The notes under the pieces: model-generated | The model's database searches: none | The model's input: the letters and a program-made list of their open reading frames with translations, nothing else | Told to the model about the DNA's origin: nothing | Assembly: GCF_002761755.1 (NCBI RefSeq) | Contig: NZ_PEOG01000028.1 | Coordinates: 1-64,000, forward strand | Reading direction: 5' to 3' | Source: Roseateles chitinivorans | GTDB lineage: Bacteria > Pseudomonadota > Gammaproteobacteria > Burkholderiales > Burkholderiaceae_C | DNA: 64,000 bases | In this document: piece after piece, positions 1 through 9,800 of the stretch | How the letters are laid out: every line of letters starts with the position of its first letter | Position numbering within the stretch: position 1 is the stretch's first letter | Position numbers and translations under genes: made by a program

Positions 1-1322
1 GCCGGTGGCAGCGCGTTGGCCCACAGCGCCTGCAGTTCCGCGTCCGGCAGCTGCGCGCGCCGCGCCAGTTCGCCCAGTAGCTGGCGCTTGAGGAGCCCGT
101 CGGGCAGCGCCGCCCACAGCGGCTTGGCGACGCTGAGCATCTTGGCGCGGCCCTCGGGCGTGCCGAGGTCGCAGCCGTCGGCGGCGGTCTCCATCAGCTG
201 GCGCGACAGCGGCACGGCGCCCTCGATGCAGCGCTCGAAGGCGTCGGCCCCCAGCTCCCGCACATAGGAATCGGGGTCGTGCTCGGTCGGCAGGAAGAGG
301 AACTTGATCGTCCGGGTCTCGTTGGCGTGGGGCAGGGCGGCCTCGAGCGCGCGACCCGCCGCGCGCCGGCCGGCGGCATCGCCGTCGAAGCTGAAGACCA
401 CCGATTCGGTGAAGCGGAACAGCTTCTGCACGTGATCGGCCGTGCAGGCGGTGCCCAGCGTGGCCACCGCGTTGCCGAAGCCGTGCTGGGCCAGCGCCAC
501 GACGTCCATGTAGCCCTCGACCACCAGCGCATAGCCGCGCCGGCGCATCGCTGGCCTGGCCTCGTACAGGCCGTAGAGCTCCTTGCCCTTGTGGAAGACC
601 GGCGTCTCCGGGGAATTGAGGTACTTGGGCTCGCCCTTGTCGAGCACCCGGCCGCCGAAGCCGATGACCTCGCCCAGCACATTGCGGATGGGGAACATCA
701 CCCGGTCGCGGAAGCGGTCGTAGCGGCGCTGCTCGGCCTCGCTCTTGCCCGGATCGTCCTGCAGGATGACCAGGCCGGTCTCCACCAGCAGCGGGTCGTC
801 GTAGGACGGGAAGGCGCTGGCCAGCGAGCGCCAGCCGTCGGGCGCGTAGCCCAGGCCGAACTGCAGCGCGATCTGGCCGGTGAGGCCGCGGCCCTTGAGG
901 TACTCGATCGCGCGCGGGTTGCCCTTGAGCTGCTGGCGGTAGTGCTGGCCGGCCTTGGCCAGGATCTCGGTGAGCGTCGCCTGGCGCTGCTTCTGCGCCT
1001 TTTCCTGCTCGCGCTGCTGGGGGCTGCGGTCGTCCTCGGGCACCTGCATGCCGGCCTGCTGGGCCAGGTCCTTGACCGCATCGATGAAGCCGATGCCCAG
1101 GTGCTCCATCAGGAAGCCGACGGCGTTGCCGTGCTGGCCGCAGCCGAAGCAGTGGTAGGTCTGGCGCGAGGGGCTGACGGTGAAGCTCGGCGTCTTCTCG
1201 CCGTGGAACGGGCACAGGCCCTTGTGGTTGATGCCGGCCTTCTTGAGGTCGACATGGCGGCCCACGATGTCGACGATGTCGACGCGGGCCAGAAGGTCCT
1301 GAATAAAGCCGGGCGGGATCAC
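1..1322 (-). CDS. dnaG: DNA primase DnaG (3' end outside the window)
   Basis: Primase that lays down RNA primers at the replication fork with DnaB helicase. Reading leftward from a GTG at 1322, the protein begins VIPPGFIQDLL. It carries the CHC2 zinc finger (C37, H40, C58, C61 in CPFHGEKTPSF...YHCFGCG), then the primase core, then the TOPRIM fold with EGYMDVVAL (about 505-530) and SFDGDAAGRRA (about 370-395). About 440 residues are inside the window. The C-terminal DnaB-binding domain lies to the left of base 1. Only the reverse-strand frame gives these motifs; long open frames on the other strand are shadows. The start codon is inferred from homology, since the only in-frame start at the family N-terminus is GTG. 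Confidence 0.95.
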   Translation of the reverse strand, partial: MIPPGFIQDLLARVDIVDIVGRHVDLKKAGINHKGLCPFHGEKTPSFTVSPSRQTYHCFGCGQHGNAVGFLMEHLGIGFIDAVKDLAQQAGMQVPEDDRSPQQREQEKAQKQRQATLTEILAKAGQHYRQQLKGNPRAIEYLKGRGLTGQIALQFGLGYAPDGWRSLASAFPSYDDPLLVETGLVILQDDPGKSEAEQRRYDRFRDRVMFPIRNVLGEVIGFGGRVLDKGEPKYLNSPETPVFHKGKELYGLYEARPAMRRRGYALVVEGYMDVVALAQHGFGNAVATLGTACTADHVQKLFRFTESVVFSFDGDAAGRRAAGRALEAALPHANETRTIKFLFLPTEHDPDSYVRELGADAFERCIEGAVPLSRQLMETAADGCDLGTPEGRAKMLSVAKPLWAALPDGLLKRQLLGELARRAQLPDAELQALWANALPP

Positions 1323-1331
1323 CGCAGCAGT

Positions 1332-3782
1332 TTAAGTGATGGCCTGCAGCGGCCTCTGGCCGCCCGGGGCGGCGGGCGCGCGCTGCCGGGCCCAGTCCAG
1401 CAGCGCCTGGGGCGGCAGCGGCTCGCACAGGCCGGTGCCCTGGCCGACCCGGCAACCCATGTCGACCAAGGCCCGCGCATGCGCGGCCGATTCGACGCCC
1501 TCGGCCACCAGTTCGCAGCCGAACTGGCCGGCCAGCGCGATCACGCCCTGCACCAGCGCCCGGTCCTGCGGGTCGACCAGCATGGTCTGGACGAAGGAAC
1601 GGTCGATCTTGAGCTGGTCCAGCGGCAACCGCTTGAGGATCGACAACGTCGCGTAGCCGGTGCCGAAGTCGTCCATTGCCAGCCGCAGGCCCAGGCGCTT
1701 GCAGTCGGTCAGCAGGCGGCGCGCCAGCGCGACGTCCTCGAGCGCGCTGGACTCGAGCAGTTCCAGCACCAGATGCTGCGGCGGGACCTCCGGATGGCGG
1801 GCCAGCAGGGCTTCCAGTCGCGCAGGGAAATCCGGCGCCGAGAGGTGGCGCGGGCTGATGTTGACGCTGAGCGTCAGCGCCAGGCCGTCGGCTTGCCAGC
1901 GCCGGCATTGCTCCAGCGCCTGTTCCAGCACCCAGTGTCCGAGTTGGGCGGCCATGCCGCTGCGCTCCACCGTCGGCAGGAAGGCCGCCGGCGCCAGCAG
2001 GCCGCGCTGCGGGTGGCGCCAGCGCAGCAGCGCTTCGGCGCCCAGCAGCTCGCCGGTGACGAGGTCCAGCTTCGGCTGGTAGTAGAGACAGAGTTCGCCC
2101 GCCTCCAGCGCCCGCTGCACGCGCAGCACGGCCTGGGCCTGGGCCTCGCGGCTGCGGCGCTTCTCCACGTCGAAGAACTGCACGCCGTCGCGGCCGCTGC
2201 GCTTGACCCGGTACAGCGCATGCGCCGCGTGGCGCATCAGGGTTTCGGCCTCGCCGCCGTCCTGCGGGGACAGCGTCGCGCCGACGCTCGCGCTCAGCCG
2301 CGGCGAATCGTCCGCCGCGCGCGCCGCGCCGTCGCCTTCATCCCCGGGGGGATCGATCGGTCGGCGCAGCACCTGCACGAGGCGGTCCAGCGCGAGTTGC
2401 GCCTCGGCGGCGTTCTGGACCCGCAGCACCAGGCCGAATTCGTCGCCGCCCAGTCGCGCCACCTCGTCGGACCATTGCGGCTGCTGGCGCAGCGCCGTCG
2501 ACAGCCGGCCGGCGAGCTCGCGCAGGGCCTGGTCCGCGCGCGCGGCGCCATGACGGCGGTTGAACGCGGCGAAGCCGTCGAGGTCCACCCGCGCGACGCA
2601 CAGCATGAAGCCGGGCCCGACCTGACGGCTGGTCTGCAGCGCGGCCTGCAGGCGGCGCTGGAATTCCTGCTCGTTGGGCAGGCCGGTCAGCAGGTCGAAA
2701 CGGCCGATGCGCTCCAGCGCCTGCTGCCGCTGCAGGTCCTGGGTGAGGTCGCTGAGCGCCAGCACCCGATAGCGCGGCGGCCCCTCGGGCTCCGGGATCG
2801 AGGAGACCGTCAGCCGCAGCGTGCGGGGCGGACCGCCGGTGGCCCGCACCTTCACCAATCCCTGCCAATGACCGGCCGGATCGGCCAGCGCCTCGACGAT
2901 CGTGTCGAGGTCGTGGCCGCTGCGGCGCAGCTGGGCCGCATCCATCGGCAGCGCCGGCCGTCCCAGCAGCTGGCGGCGCAGCGCCTCGGCGGTGTCGGAC
3001 GAGCGCCCGTCGTCCTCGATGACCAGCCCCGCCGAAGCCTCGAGCAGGTCACTCATCAGCGTCCAGTAGGCCGGGTTGGCATCGAGCAGCCGGTGATCCA
3101 GGTCGGTGATCGCCAGGCCCTCGTGCAGGTGCTGGAACAGGCCGCTGCTCATGCGCTGGCGCTCTTCGGCGGTGCGTCGCCATTGGATGTCCTGCAGGCT
3201 GGCCAGCACGCGCCGGGCACGGCCGCGCGGATCGCGGCGCACGACACGCAACCGCAACTCGTGCCAGACCCAATCGCCGTCATCGCCGGGCAGGCGCAGG
3301 GCGTGGTGCAGCGCATCGGCCGCGCGCCGGTCGTCGGGCGTCTCGGCCGGAGGGCCCGCGAGGTCCGGCCCCTGCAGCAATGCCGGCAGGAGCTCCTCGA
3401 GCTTCATCCGGTCGACCGCATGGACCCGGTCCAGCCAGGCCAGCGGATCAGCGGGATCCGGCCGCCCGAGCCGGGCCTCCCATCCGGCCGAGGCGGCGAT
3501 CGACCCGCCCGGAATCCATTGCGCCAGGGACAGGCCGGCGCTGTCGATCTTGGCGCGCCATTCGCTGCGCTCGTCGAGCGCGCGGCGACGTTCCGTCCGG
3601 CCCTGCAGGACCACCCCCAGGCCGACCAGCGGCAGCAGCCACCAGGCGACCGCGCGCCATGCGGGCCACCAGACGCCCGCCAGCAGCAGCGCCACGGTAG
3701 CGGCGACCAGCAGCGCCGTCGGGACGGACGCGGGCAGGCGGCGGGGCGCGGCGGGCAGGATCCAGCCGGCGGTGGCGGACAT
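1332..3782 (-). CDS. Membrane-anchored GGDEF-EAL cyclic-di-GMP protein
   Basis: Likely makes and/or degrades cyclic di-GMP. Two hydrophobic segments lie near residues 20-60 (LLVAATVALLLAGVWW and AVAWWLLPLVGLGVVL), followed by a PAS-like sensory stretch (about 80-345). The GGDEF domain has an intact RLGGDEF near residue 445. The EAL domain keeps EALLRW (about 583), DDFGTGY (about 700) and KIDRSFV, so both catalytic signatures are present and a bifunctional enzyme is possible. I chose the ATG at 3782 (816 aa). An in-frame TTG at 3794 would add four residues. It lies 9 bases upstream of the dnaG start on the same strand and could be co-transcribed with it. Confidence 0.9.
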   Translation of the reverse strand: MSATAGWILPAAPRRLPASVPTALLVAATVALLLAGVWWPAWRAVAWWLLPLVGLGVVLQGRTERRRALDERSEWRAKIDSAGLSLAQWIPGGSIAASAGWEARLGRPDPADPLAWLDRVHAVDRMKLEELLPALLQGPDLAGPPAETPDDRRAADALHHALRLPGDDGDWVWHELRLRVVRRDPRGRARRVLASLQDIQWRRTAEERQRMSSGLFQHLHEGLAITDLDHRLLDANPAYWTLMSDLLEASAGLVIEDDGRSSDTAEALRRQLLGRPALPMDAAQLRRSGHDLDTIVEALADPAGHWQGLVKVRATGGPPRTLRLTVSSIPEPEGPPRYRVLALSDLTQDLQRQQALERIGRFDLLTGLPNEQEFQRRLQAALQTSRQVGPGFMLCVARVDLDGFAAFNRRHGAARADQALRELAGRLSTALRQQPQWSDEVARLGGDEFGLVLRVQNAAEAQLALDRLVQVLRRPIDPPGDEGDGAARAADDSPRLSASVGATLSPQDGGEAETLMRHAAHALYRVKRSGRDGVQFFDVEKRRSREAQAQAVLRVQRALEAGELCLYYQPKLDLVTGELLGAEALLRWRHPQRGLLAPAAFLPTVERSGMAAQLGHWVLEQALEQCRRWQADGLALTLSVNISPRHLSAPDFPARLEALLARHPEVPPQHLVLELLESSALEDVALARRLLTDCKRLGLRLAMDDFGTGYATLSILKRLPLDQLKIDRSFVQTMLVDPQDRALVQGVIALAGQFGCELVAEGVESAAHARALVDMGCRVGQGTGLCEPLPPQALLDWARQRAPAAPGGQRPLQAIT

Positions 3783-4006
3783 CTCGGACTTCAAGGCGGC
3801 AGCTCAGGCGGGGGAGGCGCGCCGCGCGCAGGTCGCGCGCGGAATCGGGCGGGATGCTAGCCGTCGCCTCGGCGGGGGCGGTCAGCGCAATCCCTGCAGC
3901 GACGGGCATGCCCCCCGGAATGAGGGTGCCGCGCCGCCAGGGGACGCGGACGCGGACGAAAAGGCGTCCAGGAAAAGCGTCCAGGAAAGGCGCCCAGAAA
4001 ATGCAG

Positions 4007-4028
4007 AAAGCCACCCGAAGGTGGCTTT
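4007..4028 (-). terminator. Intrinsic terminator of the H-NS-type gene
   Basis: A perfect 9-bp stem (AAAGCCACC / GGTGGCTTT) closes a four-base loop that reads TTCG on the minus strand. It is followed leftward by CTGCATTTTC. It sits 26 bases beyond the stop of the leftward H-NS-type gene. Confidence 0.75.
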
Positions 4029-4053
4029 CAAGCAGGGCCGGCAGCGGCTGTCG

Positions 4054-4356
4054 TCAGATCACGAAATCTTCCAGCTTGGCGCCGCCGGAGATCGCGGCCT
4101 TGAGCCACTTGGGTTGCAGGCCGCGGCCGCTCCAGGTTTCGCCGGTCGCCTGGTTGCGGTACTTGGCCGCCACCTTGGACGACTTCGCCGTACCGGTCTT
4201 GGCCGCGCGCGCGGTCAGGTCGGCGACCGACAGGCCGTATTCCTGCATCAGCGACTTGACCTTGGCGATCGCGTCGGAACGCTCGCGTTCCTGGGTTTCG
4301 GCGATTTGCTGTTCGAGGGCGGCCCGCTGGGCCAGGAGGTCTTTGAGCGATGCCAT
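4054..4356 (-). CDS. H-NS family nucleoid-associated protein
   Basis: A 100-aa DNA-binding protein expected to silence or organise AT-rich DNA. The N-terminal half (MASLKDLLAQRAALEQQIAE to about residue 50) is a heptad-rich helix suited to oligomerisation. The C-terminal part holds the H-NS DNA-binding signature with TWSGRGLQPKWL near residues 75-90. The ATG at 4356 follows GAGGAATTGCATAA, a good ribosome binding site. It has its own promoter (perfect TATAAT) and terminator, so it is a monocistronic unit. Such short H-NS-like proteins are common and multicopy in Burkholderiales, so I give no specific paralogue name. Confidence 0.92.
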   Translation of the reverse strand: MASLKDLLAQRAALEQQIAETQERERSDAIAKVKSLMQEYGLSVADLTARAAKTGTAKSSKVAAKYRNQATGETWSGRGLQPKWLKAAISGGAKLEDFVI

Positions 4357-4406
4357 TTATGCAATTCCTCGCGTAGTTCAACAGCTCCCCGGAAAGGGAT
4401 TGCCGC

Positions 4407-4437
4407 ATTATAGGCAGGGAATCGAGTATCACCGCAA
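4407..4437 (-). promoter_or_regulatory. Sigma-70-type promoter of the H-NS-type gene
   Basis: On the minus strand a consensus -10 TATAAT (4412-4407) is preceded by TTGCGG (4437-4432), with a rather long 19-bp spacer. Transcription would begin near 4400, giving a leader of about 45 nt before the ATG at 4356. The -10 is unusually good for this GC-rich DNA; the -35 is weaker. Confidence 0.55.
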
Positions 4438-4612
4438 GGGGGTAAATGCCCGGTGCAAAGGCTGTCCGGCATTTGCCGGAGGATTTCAGCGTCGGTCTGT
4501 CAAAAATCGTGTCGGCGTTGGCACGAATTCAGCATCCAGGTCCCAGGCCAAAGGCGGGAAATGCCCTGAACCGGGGAGCGGTGGCGGTCCGGCTCGCACC
4601 GCCCTGGGGAAA

Positions 4613-4885
4613 TCAGGCCGACGGCGGCACATATCCGGCCGGTTGTTCCGCGCCGCCACCGAAGAAGAACTGCTCCATCTGCCGCGCAAGGTATTGGCGC
4701 GCGCGCTGGTCCGCCAGATTCAGGCGGTTTTCATTGACCAGCATGGTCTGGTGCTTCATCCATGCCGCCCAAGCTTCCTTGGAGACGTTCTCATAGATGC
4801 GCTTGCCGAGTTCGCCGGGATAGACCGGAAAGTCCATGCCTTCGGCTTCCTTCTTCAGATAAACGCATTGCACGGTGCGGGCCAT
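4613..4885 (-). CDS. yggX: YggX-type Fe(2+)-trafficking / oxidative damage protection protein
   Basis: A 90-aa cytosolic protein of the YggX family, linked to iron trafficking and protection of Fe-S clusters from oxidants. The start [20 protein letters not shown] matches the family, including the conserved Cys7. The rest ([21 protein letters not shown], then [15 protein letters not shown]) is collinear with the usual fold, and full length. It lies downstream of argA on the same strand (69 bp gap), so the two may share a transcript. Confident family call; the exact biochemical role in this organism is inferred. Confidence 0.93.
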   Translation of the reverse strand: MARTVQCVYLKKEAEGMDFPVYPGELGKRIYENVSKEAWAAWMKHQTMLVNENRLNLADQRARQYLARQMEQFFFGGGAEQPAGYVPPSA

Positions 4886-4954
4886 ATCAAACCTCGATGT
4901 TCAAAAGACGTGGGGAAGGGACGCTGCCGGCCGGGTTGCGCCGGCGGCGCCGGG

Positions 4955-6295
4955 TCAGCTGAGTTTCTTGACCAGGACCTGCGAGCGGCGGTCCCAGTTG
5001 TATTTGCGCTTGCGTTCCTCGGGCAGCCAGTTCGGGTCGACCGGTTGGAATCCGCGCTTGATGAACCAGTGCATGGTGCGCGTGGTCAGCACGAAGATGC
5101 TGGTCAGCCCCATGGCCTTGGCGCGCTGCTCGATGCGCTTGAGGATGCGCTCTCCGTCGCCCTGGCCCTGCACCGCGCTGGACACGGTGAGCGCGGCCAT
5201 CTCGGCGGTGCGCGCTTCCTGATAGGGGTGCAGCGCCGCGCAGCCGAATATCACGCCGTCATGCTCGATGACGGTATAGGACTCGATGTCGCGTTCGATT
5301 TCGCTGCGCTCGCGCTTGACCAGCGTGCCGTCGCGCTCGAACGGTTCGATCAGCGCGATCAGGCTGCCGATATCGTCGTGCGTCGCCTCGCGCAGACTTT
5401 CGAGTTTCTCGTCGACCACCATCGTGCCGATGCCGTCGTGGGTATAGACCTCCTGCAGGATCGCGCCGTCGACGGCGAAAGGCAGGATGTGCGAGCGCTC
5501 GACGCCGGATTCGCAGGCCTTCACGCAGTACTTCAGGTAGAAACCGACGTCGGTCGGCTGCGTCGGCGGCGGCAGTTTCGCGATCAGCCGTTTGGCGTCC
5601 GCCAGGGCCAATTCGGTATCGATCGCGCTGTCCGGGTCCTCGGGGTTTTCGCGCACCCCTTCGACCTCGGTCATGAACAGCAGCTTGTCGGCCTGCAGGG
5701 CGATCGCGGTTTCGGTCGCGACGTCCTCCATCATCAGATTGAAGGCGTCGCCGGTGGGCGAGAAACCGAAGGGCGACATCAGCACGATCGCGCCGATATC
5801 GATGGCGCGCTGGATCGCGGCGGCATCGACGCGGCGCACGATGCCGGAGTGCTTGAAATCGACGCCGTCAACGATCCCGACCGGCCGCGCCGTCAGGAAA
5901 TTGCCCGACACGACGCGCACCGTCGAATTGGCCATCGGCGTGTTGGGCAGGCCCTGCGAAAACGCTGCCTCGATTTCGAAGCGCAATTGGCCGGCGGCTT
6001 CCTGGGCGCTGTCCAGCGCGATGCCGTCGGTGATGCGCATGCCGTGGCTGTATTGCGGCTGGTGGCCCTTGAGGGCGAGCTGCTCGTTGACCTGCGGGCG
6101 GAATCCATGGACCAGCACGATCTTGATGCCCATCGCATGCATGATGGCCAGGTCCTGGACGAAGCTATTGAGCTTGCCGGCCGCGATCATTTCCCCGGTC
6201 ATCCCGACGACGAAGGTTTCTCCGCGATACGCATGGATATAAGGGGCCACCGCGCGAAACCACGGCACGAAGGTATGGGGGAAGACCAGGCTCAT
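4955..6295 (-). CDS. argA: Amino-acid N-acetyltransferase (N-acetylglutamate synthase)
   Basis: Acetylates glutamate with acetyl-CoA, the first step of arginine synthesis. The 446-aa protein has the classical two-domain ArgA layout. An N-terminal amino-acid-kinase-like domain (VLVHGFRPQVNEQL near 60-75, LMSPFGFSPTGDAFNL near 195-210) binds arginine for feedback control. The C-terminal GNAT domain starts near residue 295 (LREATHDDIGSLIALIEPF, then AALTVSSAVQGQGDGERIL). The ATG at 6295 gives MSLVFPHTFVPWFRAVAPYI, the family N-terminus; a longer upstream open frame crosses the divergent VOC gene and is not credible. Confidence 0.95.
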   Translation of the reverse strand: MSLVFPHTFVPWFRAVAPYIHAYRGETFVVGMTGEMIAAGKLNSFVQDLAIMHAMGIKIVLVHGFRPQVNEQLALKGHQPQYSHGMRITDGIALDSAQEAAGQLRFEIEAAFSQGLPNTPMANSTVRVVSGNFLTARPVGIVDGVDFKHSGIVRRVDAAAIQRAIDIGAIVLMSPFGFSPTGDAFNLMMEDVATETAIALQADKLLFMTEVEGVRENPEDPDSAIDTELALADAKRLIAKLPPPTQPTDVGFYLKYCVKACESGVERSHILPFAVDGAILQEVYTHDGIGTMVVDEKLESLREATHDDIGSLIALIEPFERDGTLVKRERSEIERDIESYTVIEHDGVIFGCAALHPYQEARTAEMAALTVSSAVQGQGDGERILKRIEQRAKAMGLTSIFVLTTRTMHWFIKRGFQPVDPNWLPEERKRKYNWDRRSQVLVKKLS

Positions 6296-6406
6296 GGGCG
6301 CGGATTGTGCAACAGGCTGTCCCCCCAACGCGGCGGGAAGGTCACTTGCGGGACACCGTCCGGCAGCGGAGCATGGCGCCTCCACAACACCCCCCGGAGC
6401 GAGACG

Positions 6407-6823
6407 ATGGAAGTCTTCAAGACCCATGGCGCTTTCAGCTGGTCGGAGCTGCTCACGAACGATCCCCAGAAGGCGTCCGAGTTCTACGGCAAGCTGTTCG
6501 GCTGGAAGATCGAGGTCATGCCGATGCCGGGCGGTCCGGCCGACGCGCCGCCGTATCACCTGATCAAGACCGCCAAGGGCGGTGACGATGCGATCGGCGG
6601 GCTGATGGCCTGTCCGCAGCAGGGCATGCCGCCCGCCTGGGGCGTGTACGTGACCGTCGACAACGTCGACGAGACGGTGGCCCAGGCCAAGGCGATGGGC
6701 GGCAAGGTGCTGATGGACATCATGGAGGTGCCCACCGTCGGCCGCATGGCCACGATCCAGGACCCGCAGGGCGCGGTGATCAATGTCATCACCTACGCCG
6801 AGATGCCCGAGGAGAAGCAATGA
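6407..6823 (+). CDS. VOC family (glyoxalase/bleomycin-resistance fold) protein
   Basis: A 138-aa protein with two VOC half-modules: FSWSELLTNDPQKASEFYGKLFGW at the N-terminus and WGVYVTVDNVDETVAQAKAMGG in the second half, ending in ATIQDPQGAVINVI. The fold binds a metal and small ligands; substrate unknown. The sub-family with TNDPxKASEFYGKLFGW is commonly annotated as hydroxylase-like or glyoxalase-like. The ATG at 6407 follows GGAGCGAGACG, a good ribosome binding site. It is divergent from argA and has no operon partner in the same direction closer than hrpA. Confidence 0.88.
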   Translation: MEVFKTHGAFSWSELLTNDPQKASEFYGKLFGWKIEVMPMPGGPADAPPYHLIKTAKGGDDAIGGLMACPQQGMPPAWGVYVTVDNVDETVAQAKAMGGKVLMDIMEVPTVGRMATIQDPQGAVINVITYAEMPEEKQ

Positions 6824-6879
6824 GGGCCTCGGCCTGACGACCGGTCGGTGCTTGCGGGGCGCGAGATAATCCGCGCCCC

Positions 6880-9800
6880 GTGAGTCAAGACACCAACGCC
6901 CCCGCCCCGGCGGCCCCGAAGCCGGACCGCGCACCGCGTCCGCCACGCCGCCCGCGCCAGCAGGCCGCTCCTCGGCCTCCCGCGCCCGCCAACCCGATTC
7001 CTCCGATCGAGTTCCCCGAATCGCTGCCCGTCTCCGGCCGTCGCGAGGAGATCATGCGGGCGCTCGCCGACCACCAGGTCGTCATCGTCTGCGGCGAGAC
7101 CGGCTCGGGCAAGACGACCCAGTTGCCCAAGATCGCGCTGGCCATGGGCCGCGGCCGCGGCAACGGCGGTGGGCTGATCGGCCACACGCAGCCGCGGCGG
7201 ATCGCCGCGTCCAGCGTCGCCAAGCGCATTGCCGAGGAACTGAAGTCGCCGCTGGGCGAGGTCGTCGGCTACAAGGTCCGCTTCCAGGACCGGCTGCAGC
7301 CGGGCGCCTCGGTCAAGCTGATGACCGACGGCATCCTGCTGGCCGAGACCCAGACCGATCCGCTGCTCCAGGCCTACGACACGCTGATCATCGACGAGGC
7401 CCACGAACGCAGCCTCAACATCGACTTCCTGCTCGGCTACCTGCGCGAGATCCTCCCGCGGCGCCCGGACCTGAAGGTCATCGTGACCTCCGCGACCATC
7501 GATGCCGACCGCTTCGCGCAGCACTTCGCTTCCGCGAAAGGTCCGGCGCCGGTGCTGATGGTCTCTGGCCGGCTGTTCCCGGTCGAGCAGCGCTACCGGC
7601 CCTTCGAGGAGTCGCGCGAGTACGACGTCAACGACGCCATCTGCGACGCGGTCGATGAACTCTGGCGCGAGGGCCGTGGCGACGTGCTCGTCTTCCTGCC
7701 CGGCGAGCGCGAGATCCGCGAGGCTGCCGAGGCGCTGCGCAAGCATCATCCGCCGGGTGTCGAGGTGCTGCCGCTGTTCGCGCGGCTGTCGGAACAGGAG
7801 CAGAACCGCGTCTTCCAGCCGCATGGGCAGCCGCGCATCGTGCTGGCGACCAACGTCGCCGAGACCTCGCTGACGGTGCCCGGCATCCGCTATGTGATCG
7901 ACCCGGGCCTGGCGCGCGTCAAGCGCTACAGCTACCGCAACAAGGTCGAGCAGCTGCAGATCGAGAACATCAGCCAGGCCGCCGCCAACCAGCGCGCCGG
8001 GCGCTGCGGCCGCGTCAGCAACGGCATCTGCGTCCGGCTCTACGAGGAGAAGGACTACCTCGCGCGTCCGCGCTTCACCGATCCGGAGATCCTGCGCAGC
8101 TCGCTGGCCGGCGTGATCCTGCGGATGAAGGCGCTGCACCTGGGGCAGGTCGAGGACTTCCCCTTCATCGAGCCGCCGCCGCGCAAGGCCATCGCCGACG
8201 GCTACCAGCTGCTCAACGAGCTGGGCGCGGTGGACGAGCGCAACGAGCTCACGCCGATGGGCATCGAGCTGTCCAAGCTGCCGCTGGACCCGCGTGTGGG
8301 CCGGATGATCCTGGAGGCCCGCCAACGCGACGCGCTCAGCGAGGTGCTCATCATCGCCAGCGCGCTGTCCGGCCAGGACGTGCGTGACCGTCCCGCCGAG
8401 CAACAGCAGCAGGCCGACGAGAAGCACAAGAAGTTCGACGACGAGAAGTCGGAATTCATGGGCTACCTGAAGCTATGGAAGTGGCTGGGCGACAGCCGCG
8501 GCGGGGAGGGCGAGCACAAGCTGTCCAACCGCAAGCAGGAGCAGCTGCTGCGCGATCACTTCGTCAGCCCGCGCCGGGTGCGCGAATGGCGCGACATCTA
8601 CTCGCAGCTGCACACCGTCGTCGCCGAGCACGGCTGGCGGCTGAACGGTGCGCCGGCAACCTATGAGCAGGTCCACCTGTCGATGCTGGCCGGCCTGCTG
8701 GGCAACATCGGCGTCAAGGCGGATGACGACGACTGGTACCTGGGCGCCCGTGGCATCAAGTTCTGGCGTCATCCCGGCGCGCACCTGAGCAAGAAGCCGG
8801 GTCGCTGGATCGTCGCCGCCGAGCTCGTCGACACGACGCGGCTCTTCGGCCGCGGCATTGCCGGCATCGAGCCGCAATGGCTGCCGGGCATCGCCGGCCA
8901 CCTGATCAAGACCCAGCTGCTGGAGCCGCACTGGGAGAAGAAGGCCGCCGAGGTCATCGCGCTGGAGCGGGCGACGCTCTACGGCATCGTGATCTACAAC
9001 AACCGGCGCGTGAACTTCGGCCGCGTCGACCCTGCGGCCGCGCGCGACATCTTCATCCGCGAGGCCCTGGTCAATGGCGACTGGGACACACGGCTGCCCT
9101 TCCTGGCGCACAACCAGAAGCAGATCGCCAAGGTCGAGGAGCTGGAGCACAAGTCGCGTCGCCAGGACGTGCTGGTCGACGACGAGCTGATCTACGCCTT
9201 CTACGACCAGCAGCTGCCGGCGGACGTGTGTTCCGGCGCGACCTTGGAGAAGTGGTACCGCGAGGCGAGCAAGGCCAATCCGCGGCTGCTGCAGCTCAGC
9301 CGCGACGAACTGATGCGGCACGAGGCCGCCGGCGTCACCAGCAACGCCTTCCCGAAGACGATCCGCCTGGGCGGCGTGGACTGCGCGGCGACCTACCTGC
9401 ATCAGCCCGGCGACGCGCGCGACGGCCTGACGGTCACCGTGCCGATCTACGCGCTCAATCAGGTCAGTGACGAGCGGGCCGACTGGCTGGTGCCCGGCAT
9501 GCTCGAGGCCAAGGTCACGGCGCTGCTCAAGAGCCTGCACCAGAAGCCGCGCGCGCGGTTGACGCCGCTGCCCGAGTTCGTCGCCGAATTCGTCGAGCTG
9601 CACCCGTTCGCCCAAGGCAACCTGGTCGAGGTGCTGCTCAAGGCGGTGAAGGAGCGCACGCAGCTGGCCGTGCAGCGCAATGACTTCAAGCTCGAACAGG
9701 TGCCCGCCCATCTGTTCATGAACATCCGCGTCGTCGACGAACACGGCCGCCAGCTCGGCCAGGGCCGCAACCTGGCCACGCTCAAGGCGGAGCTGGGTGG

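Noticed and set aside
279..3860. A plus-strand open frame of about 1,190 codons across dnaG and the GGDEF-EAL gene
   Set aside because: It is the complementary shadow of two genes with clear catalytic motifs; its translation is Arg/Ala/Gln-rich with no domain. The same holds for other very long frames opposite hrpA, the kinase genes, rph and serS.
6296..6946. N-terminal extension of argA to 663 codons
   Set aside because: The extra part runs antisense to the VOC gene and has no homology to ArgA, which begins at MSLVFPHTF.
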